Of a stretch of 8,908 nucleotides of DNA, positions 5,561 to 8,908 are shown piece after piece; position 1 is the stretch's first letter; each line of letters begins with the position of its first letter. Made by a program: the position numbers and the translations under genes. This DNA is from JAYENK01 sp034722035 (GTDB lineage: Bacteria > Patescibacteriota > Patescibacteriia > Patescibacteriales > UBA12075): the NCBI GenBank assembly GCA_034722035.1, contig JAYENK010000039.1, positions 1-8,908 on the forward strand. Direction: 5' to 3'. The notes beneath the pieces were generated by a model, which saw only the letters and a list, made by a program, of their open reading frames with translations, made no database searches and was not told the DNA's origin.

Positions 5561-5843
5561 AATCTCTCCAGCCGGTAATATATTGGCCGATGCCTTTTTC
5601 GTTTAATTTATTTTTTAATTTAGTGTTTGCGTATAAATAACGAATAAATGAGCGTAAATCAAGTAGGTAGCGGTTGTTAACGATTTTAAAGCGTATTTTT
5701 TTGTCAGAAACAGCCCGACGTACAGTTTTATTTGACACTCCGCCCAGTTGAGCCGCTGCTGAAATAGATACCCATAAAGGCTTATAAACTTCATTTTTGA
5801 TTGGTATAATATCTTTGTCTTGGTTTTTTTGAGTTTTAGACAT
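5559..5843 (-). CDS. Small helix-turn-helix DNA-binding protein
   Basis: The 94-residue protein has a charged N-terminus and a HTH of the excisionase/MerR-like (HTH_17) kind at about residues 25-58: WVSISAAAQLGGVSNKTVRRAV, then KIRFKIVNNRYLLDLRSFIRYL. The order is helix, GGVS turn, recognition helix with R42 and R43, then a short wing. The C-terminus, NTKLKNKLNEKGIGQYITGW, is of a type I recall from small proteins in candidate-phylum genomes. No integrase is present nearby, so an excisionase role is unlikely. A transcription or chromosome-associated regulator is the better reading. It is the only gene start in the window with a clear Shine-Dalgarno (AAGGAG). Two matching palindromes lie about 95-180 bp upstream, possibly its operators. 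Its target is not known. Confidence 0.8.
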   Translation of the reverse strand: MSKTQKNQDKDIIPIKNEVYKPLWVSISAAAQLGGVSNKTVRRAVSDKKIRFKIVNNRYLLDLRSFIRYLYANTKLKNKLNEKGIGQYITGWRD

Positions 5844-5846
5844 GTT

Positions 5847-5852
5847 CTCCTT
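5847..5852 (-). promoter_or_regulatory. Shine-Dalgarno of the HTH gene
   Basis: AAGGAG on the - strand lies 3 nt before the ATG at 5843. That spacing is shorter than the usual optimum. None of the other complete genes in the window has a comparable site. Confidence 0.7.
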
Positions 5853-5862
5853 AAAAATTTTT

Positions 5863-5889
5863 AATTAAAAATTAAAAATTAAAAATTAG
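5863..5889. repeat. Heptamer tandem repeat AATTAAA, about 3.8 units
   Basis: AATTAAA is repeated exactly at 5863, 5870 and 5877, with a partial fourth unit (AATTAG) at 5884. The unit is the same as in the tract at 7021-7055. It lies in the probable leader of the HTH gene. Confidence 0.75.
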
Positions 5890-5903
5890 TAATTTAAGAG
5901 GTA

Positions 5904-5911
5904 GGGGGGGG
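5904..5911. repeat. Homopolymer of eight Gs
   Basis: An isolated G8 run in very AT-rich surroundings, 61-68 bp upstream of the HTH start. On the HTH transcript it would be a C-run. Confidence 0.8.
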
Positions 5912-5937
5912 CTTGAAATTGAGTAATATTTGCCTAC

Positions 5938-5963
5938 TTAAGTCCACAGTACTGTAGACTTAA
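5938..5963. promoter_or_regulatory. 26-bp palindrome, copy 1 (one mismatched pair)
   Basis: The arms TTAAGTCCAC and GTAGACTTAA flank the core AGTACT. It is symmetric except for one C/A pair (5945 and 5956), which would be a wobble in one orientation. An outer inverted pair, GCCTA (5932-5936) and TAGGC (5973-5977), also surrounds it. It matches copy 2 in its arms and differs only in the core. This is the form expected of a dimeric regulator's operator. Confidence 0.7.
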
Positions 5964-5978
5964 AATAATATTTAGGCT

Positions 5979-6008
5979 AATATATATAAAAAAGTAGGTT
6001 TAAGTCTA
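5979..6008 (-). promoter_or_regulatory. Possible promoter of the HTH gene between the palindromes
   Basis: Read on the - strand: TAGACT (complement of 6003-6008, inside palindrome 2), an 18-bp spacer, and TATATT (complement of 5979-5984). Transcription would begin near 5972, just before palindrome 1. Binding at the palindromes would then cover the -35 box and block the start of the transcript. The -35 matches consensus at four of six positions. Confidence 0.4.
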
Positions 6009-6025
6009 CGCTAGCGTAGACTTAA
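6000..6025. promoter_or_regulatory. 26-bp perfect palindrome, copy 2
   Basis: The arms TTAAGTCTAC and GTAGACTTAA flank the core GCTAGC, with perfect symmetry and the centre between 6012 and 6013. The centre is 62 bp from that of copy 1, close to six helical turns, so both sites would face the same side of the DNA. A transcript through it would form a strong hairpin, but no T-run follows on either strand. Confidence 0.75.
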
Positions 6026-6111
6026 CTTTGTTAAAATCGCTAATTTAGGGGATTCAAAACTTTAAATATTTTAAATTATTATTTTATTTTGCCAAAAAGC
6101 AGACTTCTGTC

Positions 6112-6141
6112 CAAGCTAGCTTGAACTTTGCTATACTCAAG
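6112..6141 (+). promoter_or_regulatory. Extended -10 promoter with overlapping palindrome and inverted repeat
   Basis: CAAGCTAGCTTG (6112-6123) is a perfect 12-bp palindrome. TGC-TATACT (6129-6137) is an extended -10 element. CTTGA (6120-6124) and TCAAG (6137-6141) form an inverted repeat that brackets the -10. No good -35 is seen. The layout looks like a repressible promoter reading toward the sigma gene or toward a small RNA. Confidence 0.45.
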
Positions 6142-6191
6142 TAAAAACATCTTGCCATATTCTTTTTATAAAATCAAGTAAAAAAATCAAG
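6137..6191. repeat. Repeated TCAAGTAAAA motif
   Basis: TCAAGTAAAA occurs at 6137 and 6174, and TCAAG again at 6187. The reverse complement CTTGA occurs at 5912, 6120 and 6288, of which 5912 and 6288 share the 11-mer CTTGAAATTGA. A cluster of six in one spacer suggests binding sites, although AT-rich sequence makes short matches common. Confidence 0.4.
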
Positions 6192-6288
6192 TTTTGTTTT
6201 TTTGGGACAAAAAATCCTTTACTATCCACAATATTTATGGTATTTTACTGTTTAGATATGCTCGTAAGGGGTTGTTTTTACGGTTTAC

Positions 6289-6316
6289 TTGAAATTGATA
6301 AAAATAATGCTAATAT
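6289..6316 (+). promoter_or_regulatory. Probable promoter of the sigma factor operon
   Basis: TTGAAA (6289-6294), a 16-bp spacer ending in TGC, and TAATAT (6311-6316) form an extended -10 promoter. The start near 6323 gives a leader of about 144 nt to the ATG at 6467. This would be a housekeeping-type promoter. Confidence 0.55.
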
Positions 6317-6328
6317 TAAATTAAAAAC

Positions 6329-6352
6329 GGCTTAACAAATAAGCCTGATTTT
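6329..6352 (+). terminator. Small terminator-like hairpin in the sigma leader
   Basis: GGCTTA (6329-6334) pairs with TAAGCC (6340-6345) around ACAAA, followed by TGATTTTTAG. TTAAC (6332-6336) could instead pair with GTTAA (6355-6359), disrupting the hairpin. It could end an upstream small RNA or attenuate the sigma transcript. With six base pairs it is marginal. Confidence 0.35.
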
Positions 6353-6466
6353 TAGTTAACAAAAAATAGGCATTGAATAATAATATTAAATTATATTTTA
6401 GTGTAACGTTTTGGTGTTTTATACGTATTTATTAAATAAGCACGGCAAAAATTAGGCCGTAAACAA

Positions 6467-7033
6467 ATGGCGAAAGCGACACAGGACAAACAATTATATA
6501 AGCGCCTTAAAAAGAAAGATAAAGAAGCTTTTATTGAGGCTTATGATAGCTACTTGGATGACATTTATCGTTTTGTTTTTTTCAAAGTTAGTAGTCAGGC
6601 CGATGCCGAAGATTTGAGTTCTTATATATTTTTGAAAGCCTGGGATTATGTTCAGAATAATAATTTGAAAGATTATAAAACTTTGAAAGCCTTACTATAT
6701 AAGATAGCCCGCAACGCCATTGTTGATCATTACCGTAAAAACAGCAAGACTAATAATCAATCCCTGGATGACGGAAAAATTGACATAAAAGACGAAAAAC
6801 AAGACTTGGTAGAAAGCTTGGTCAATAAAGATAATGTAGAATTTTTACTCAAAAAGATAAATGAACTAAAAGATGAGTATCGCGATGTATTAATTCTGCG
6901 TTATGTGAATGAGTTAAATGTGGCCGAAATTGCTAATGTGATTGGGAAGAACAAAGGAAATGTCAGAGTAATAATTTATCGAGCAACCAAGGCATTAAGG
7001 GATATTACCGAGGGCAATTCAATTAAAAATTAA
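6467..7033 (+). CDS. ECF-like sigma-70 family RNA polymerase sigma factor
   Basis: The 188-residue protein has the two-domain layout of ECF sigma factors. Region 2 lies at about residues 22-91, with the polymerase-binding AFIEAYDSYLDDIYRFVFFK and the DNA-melting and -10 recognition helix LLYKIARNAIVDHYRK. A charged linker follows (92-121). Region 4 lies at about residues 124-182, with ELKDEYRDVLILRYVNEL and the -35 recognition HTH NVAEIANVIGKNKGNVRVII. Neither region 1.1 nor region 3 is present. Sigma factors direct core polymerase to a set of promoters. This one is followed by a DUF5667 membrane protein that probably controls it. It has no Shine-Dalgarno. The last codons and stop lie within a heptamer repeat tract, so the C-terminus may be variable between strains. 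Confidence 0.92.
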   Translation: MAKATQDKQLYKRLKKKDKEAFIEAYDSYLDDIYRFVFFKVSSQADAEDLSSYIFLKAWDYVQNNNLKDYKTLKALLYKIARNAIVDHYRKNSKTNNQSLDDGKIDIKDEKQDLVESLVNKDNVEFLLKKINELKDEYRDVLILRYVNELNVAEIANVIGKNKGNVRVIIYRATKALRDITEGNSIKN

Positions 7034-7055
7034 GAATTAAAAATTAAGAATTAAG
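7021..7055. repeat. Heptamer tandem repeat AATTAAR, five units
   Basis: Five consecutive 7-bp units read AATTAAA, AATTAAG, AATTAAA, AATTAAG, AATTAAG. The tract begins within the last codons of the sigma gene and fills the gap toward the DUF5667 gene. The unit is the same as at 5863-5889. Confidence 0.8.
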
Positions 7056-7087
7056 AATTTTTGGTTCGTTTCGCTCACAAATATAAT

Positions 7088-8014
7088 ATGGACGAGAAGG
7101 ATTTGATTAAAAATTTAGAGGCTTTTAAGGAAATTAAACCGCGGGAAGAGTGGAAGACTTTTCAGCGGGAGATTTTGCTTAAGCAAGTTTCCGGATCAAG
7201 AGAAGGAACTAATTTGGAAAAAGCACCAATGTCTTTGTTTACACTGTTATTACAACGTTTGCAATATTTAACGCAACCGATGATGGCGGTTTTTTTGATT
7301 GCCGCGATTATTTTGGGCGGTGGTTTTATGAGTGTGTATGCATCAAAAGACTCTATTCCGGGAGATTCATTATATATTGCAAAAATTCTTAATGAAAAAA
7401 CCCAGTTTGTCTTGACTTTTAATGAAGAGAAGAAAGTGCATCTGGGCCTTACTTATGCCGGTAACCGCGCCAAAGAAATAAAAGAATTAATGCAGACTGA
7501 TAATGTAAATAAAAATAAAGGCGACCAGGTAGAAAAATTGGTTAGTGATTTTAAAAAAGAAATTAACAATGCTAAAAATAGAATTTCTCGAATTAACAAA
7601 GAAAAAGAATTACCAATTACTACGGATGAGAAAATTATAGAAGAAAGTATCGATACAGGTGTGTTTAGTGCTAATTTAAAAAAAGACGAGCAGGGAATTG
7701 AAATTTCAAGTTCAAAAGTTGATTTAATTAAGGAAGAAGATGTAGAGGAAGTAATTAATATTGAAAAAACATCCACTACGAGCGAAGAAGTACTTGCTAC
7801 TAGTAGTGAAGCTACTTTGGAGATTGAATCAAATCCGGAACAAGCGATACTGGAGGCACAAGATCTTTTGGAAAATCAAGATTTTGATGGAACGCTTAGC
7901 AAATTAGAAGAAGCGGACGATTTGATTGATCAAGTTGGGCAAGGGGAAGTGCAGGGAACTAGTACAAGCATAATAATCGAAGAAGAAGCGACAAGCACGG
8001 GAGAGAATTTATAA
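7088..8014 (+). CDS. DUF5667 membrane protein, probable anti-sigma factor
   Basis: I place the start at ATG 7088 (308 residues). The frame is open back to a TTG at 7061, but that extension is short and overlaps repeat-derived sequence. Residues 1-60 are cytoplasmic and helical (KNLEAFKEIKPREEWKTFQR). A single membrane helix lies at about 65-85. An outside domain follows, with the DUF5667 signature SKDSIPGDSLYIAKILNEKT and QFVLTFNEEKKVHLGLTYAG at about residues 87-126. From about 145 onward the protein is acidic, Ser/Thr-rich and coiled, perhaps a spacer toward the cell surface. In the family such proteins commonly sit beside ECF sigma genes, so a role in holding the sigma factor at the membrane is inferred. 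There is no zinc-binding HxxxCxxC motif, so it is not of the ZAS type. Confidence 0.8.
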   Translation: MDEKDLIKNLEAFKEIKPREEWKTFQREILLKQVSGSREGTNLEKAPMSLFTLLLQRLQYLTQPMMAVFLIAAIILGGGFMSVYASKDSIPGDSLYIAKILNEKTQFVLTFNEEKKVHLGLTYAGNRAKEIKELMQTDNVNKNKGDQVEKLVSDFKKEINNAKNRISRINKEKELPITTDEKIIEESIDTGVFSANLKKDEQGIEISSSKVDLIKEEDVEEVINIEKTSTTSEEVLATSSEATLEIESNPEQAILEAQDLLENQDFDGTLSKLEEADDLIDQVGQGEVQGTSTSIIIEEEATSTGENL

Positions 8015-8160
8015 TTTTCAATTTTCAATTTCTAAACAATTTTCAATGAAGTAATTTTTCAATGTTTAAAACATTTAAAACATTTAATCATTGGGAAATT
8101 TAAAAATTGTTTGCACCCGCAGGGCATGATAAAAATTGAAAATTAGAAATTGAAAATTAA
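8013..8160. repeat. AT-rich inverted-repeat element of about 150 bp (MITE-like)
   Basis: The left end is built of AATTTTC units (8013, 8020) and the right end of GAAAATT units (8138, 8152). The arms at 8020-8047 and 8135-8158 are complementary except for a 4-nt gap. The middle holds two tandem copies of AAAACATTT (8068-8085) and the imperfect hairpin TGCACCC/GGGCA (8112-8125). No transposase is encoded. It may be a non-autonomous repeat, or a large folded region serving as the terminator of the sigma operon. Confidence 0.5.
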
Positions 8161-8175
8161 AAAAATAGTGTTGAG

Positions 8176-8243
8176 TATTTTGTAATTAATTCTAAAGATT
8201 ACAAAATATTCCACATTATTCTACTGTCAGTAGAGAATTGTGG
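8176..8243. promoter_or_regulatory. Two adjacent hairpins, the second containing a DnaA-box match
   Basis: TATTTTGTAAT (8176-8186) pairs perfectly with 8198-8208. Next, CCACA...TTCTAC (8211-8224) pairs with GTAGA...TGTGG (8230-8243) with three mismatched positions in the stem. TGTGGATAA (8239-8247) is the complement of the consensus DnaA box TTATCCACA and overlaps the right arm. A single box does not make an origin. Confidence 0.45.
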
Positions 8244-8252
8244 ATAAGAAAC

Positions 8253-8319
8253 CCTTTTTGGATTGATTTCTAAAAAGGTCGGCTAAGACCCGAAAGGTCG
8301 AATTCGTTTTTGAACGAAT
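8253..8319 (+). promoter_or_regulatory. Compact hairpin series, possible structured leader RNA
   Basis: CCTTTTT (8253-8259) pairs with AAAAAGG (8272-8278). GGTC (8277-8280) and GGTC (8296-8299) both compete for GACC (8287-8290). ATTCGTT (8302-8308) pairs with AACGAAT (8313-8319) around TTTG. The stretch is richer in G and C than its surroundings. It does not match a riboswitch consensus known to me. Confidence 0.45.
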
Positions 8320-8440
8320 GTCAAGGCCGCATTAAAAATTTAACTTTTCTTGATTATTTAGAATGAGTAAATGAGCAAACGGGATTCCGGTTTATTTGCG
8401 TTAAATATTCTATTAATTAAGAAATAAAGAAAAGAACGGG

Positions 8441-8460
8441 GATAATTTAATAAAATTATC
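8441..8460 (+). promoter_or_regulatory. Hairpin 20 nt before the surface-protein start
   Basis: GATAATTT (8441-8448) pairs perfectly with AAATTATC (8453-8460) around AATA. It is preceded by GGG and followed by TTTAG. Its position just before the ATG recalls the leader hairpins of the genes at 208 and 2672, although the sequence differs. Confidence 0.5.
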
Positions 8461-8480
8461 TTTAGTTCTATTGATTGATT

Positions 8481-8908
8481 ATGAACAAATTACGAAAAGC
8501 TATTGTTGTCGGCGTCATGACTATGACCGTTCTGTCAATGAGCGTGGTAGTTGCCCCAGAGGCGGGTGCTGTTGCTCAGGCAGGCGATCTGATCAAAATG
8601 GACGGACTTTCATCTGTCTATTATTTGGCTGCTGATGGCAAGCGATATGTTTTCCCTAATGAAAAAACATATTTTTCTTGGTATTCTGATTTTTCAAGTG
8701 TAGTTACAATTCCTCAGAGCGAACTGGAAGGTTATGCTTTAGGTGCTAACGTAACTGTGCGTCCAGGTACCAAACTTATCAAAATCACAACTGATCCTAA
8801 AGTATACGCAGTTGAGCCAGATGGAAACTTAGTACATGTTCCAGATGAAGATACTGCTGAAACTCTTTGGGGTACAGATTGGGCAACGCGTGTCATTGAC
8901 ATCGCAGA
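8481..8908 (+). CDS. Surface-layer-type exported protein, N-terminal part (runs off the edge)
   Basis: 142 codons are visible from ATG 8481. The N-terminus is a signal peptide: basic NKLRK, a hydrophobic core at about residues 7-25 and likely cleavage after AGA or AVA near residues 30-32. The mature part (GDLIKMDGLSSVYYLAADGK, RYVFPNEKTYFSWYSDFSSV and then VRPGTKLIKITTDPKVYAVE) is the repeating beta-rich module of the abundant surface proteins of candidate-phylum bacteria, usually called putative S-layer proteins. Typical motifs are D-G-K-R-Y-x-F-P-N and T-D-P-x-V-Y-A-V. The rest is outside the window, so length and any anchor cannot be judged. Its codons appear richer in G and C than neighbouring genes, which would fit high expression. 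The start has no Shine-Dalgarno. Confidence 0.8.
   Translation, partial: MNKLRKAIVVGVMTMTVLSMSVVVAPEAGAVAQAGDLIKMDGLSSVYYLAADGKRYVFPNEKTYFSWYSDFSSVVTIPQSELEGYALGANVTVRPGTKLIKITTDPKVYAVEPDGNLVHVPDEDTAETLWGTDWATRVIDIA

Larger units (their letters stand above)
5844..6466. other. 623-bp gene-free divergent regulatory region
   Basis: It lies between the - strand HTH gene and the + strand sigma factor. No credible open frame is present. In order it holds a Shine-Dalgarno for the HTH gene, a heptamer repeat, a run of eight Gs, two matching 26-bp palindromes with an AT-rich promoter-like stretch between them, a 12-bp palindrome beside an extended -10, repeated TCAAG motifs, a second promoter with a TG-extended -10, and a small terminator-like hairpin. 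A small RNA starting near 6144 and ending near 6350 is possible but unproven. The last 110 bp before the sigma gene are AT-rich. GTAAC (6403-6407) and ACGT (6423-6426) there could be parts of an ECF-type promoter, but this is weak. Confidence 0.6.
8015..8480. other. 466-bp gene-free region before the surface-protein gene
   Basis: The first third is the AT-rich inverted-repeat element. The rest (8165-8480) holds a chain of hairpins at 8176-8208, 8211-8243, 8253-8278, 8277-8299, 8302-8319 and 8441-8460. No open frame of note is present, and no convincing promoter for the downstream gene. The best candidate is TTGTTT (8107-8112), 16 bp, GATAAA (8129-8134), which lies inside the repeat element and would give a leader of about 340 nt. 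Confidence 0.5.

Noticed and set aside
5863..5889. CRISPR-like array
   Set aside because: The repeats are 7 bp, contiguous and without spacers, and no cas gene is present.
940..7080. Repeated 11-mer TTCGCTCACAA at 940-950 and 7070-7080
   Set aside because: Only two copies occur in unrelated settings (inside a coding region and before one). I see no structure around them, and chance cannot be excluded.
8239..8247. Origin of replication suggested by the DnaA box TGTGGATAA, with looser matches at 5158-5166 and 6222-6230
   Set aside because: The matches are scattered over 3 kb, a few are expected by chance in AT-rich DNA, and there is no dnaA or dnaN nearby.
8270..8335. tRNA-like stretch with a GGTCGAATTCG segment resembling a T-loop
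   Set aside because: No 7-bp acceptor stem, no matching D arm and no T stem can be drawn around it. The visible stems are simple local hairpins.

Overview
The window looks like a chromosomal segment of an uncultivated, AT-rich bacterium of the Candidate Phyla Radiation (Patescibacteria; the Parcubacteria side is my best guess). Three things point there: the start of a surface-layer-type protein of the kind characteristic of that group at the right edge, a sigma factor paired with a DUF5667 membrane protein, and start codons that almost all lack a Shine-Dalgarno sequence. The lineage is inferred from protein character, not from a marker-gene tree.

Layout. Positions 1-129 hold the C-terminal end of an MscS-type mechanosensitive channel. 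Positions 208-3373 hold six small genes, all on the + strand: a three-BON-domain protein, a four-helix membrane protein, a membrane-anchored coiled-coil protein, a YvlD-like (PF04020) membrane protein, a soluble coiled-coil protein and a lysine-rich protein with one membrane helix. They read like an envelope or stress set. A small secreted protein with a Gly-rich linker and a DxNxDGxxD tail follows, then miaA (tRNA modification) and an HU-type nucleoid protein. On the - strand, convergent with HU, is a small helix-turn-helix protein. A 623-bp gene-free region rich in palindromes, promoters and short repeats separates it from a divergent pair: an ECF-like sigma factor and a DUF5667 membrane protein that is probably its anti-sigma factor. 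A second gene-free region (8015-8480) carries an AT-rich inverted-repeat element and a run of hairpins, and leads into the surface-layer gene that runs off the edge.

How the parts may work together. Five genes carry the same 9-11 bp motif (core ACTAATTAA) shortly before the start codon, and two of these also carry the same long hairpin just before the ATG. This suggests a shared leader that replaces Shine-Dalgarno initiation or coordinates the set. The helix-turn-helix protein is the only gene start here with a clear Shine-Dalgarno sequence. Two matching 26-bp palindromes lie upstream of it, spaced 62 bp centre to centre, and may be its own operators. The sigma/DUF5667 pair could sense envelope state and act on the surface genes, but no shared sigma-specific promoter is visible. 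Transcription units are cleanly separated by long perfect hairpin terminators (3420, 4041, 5530).
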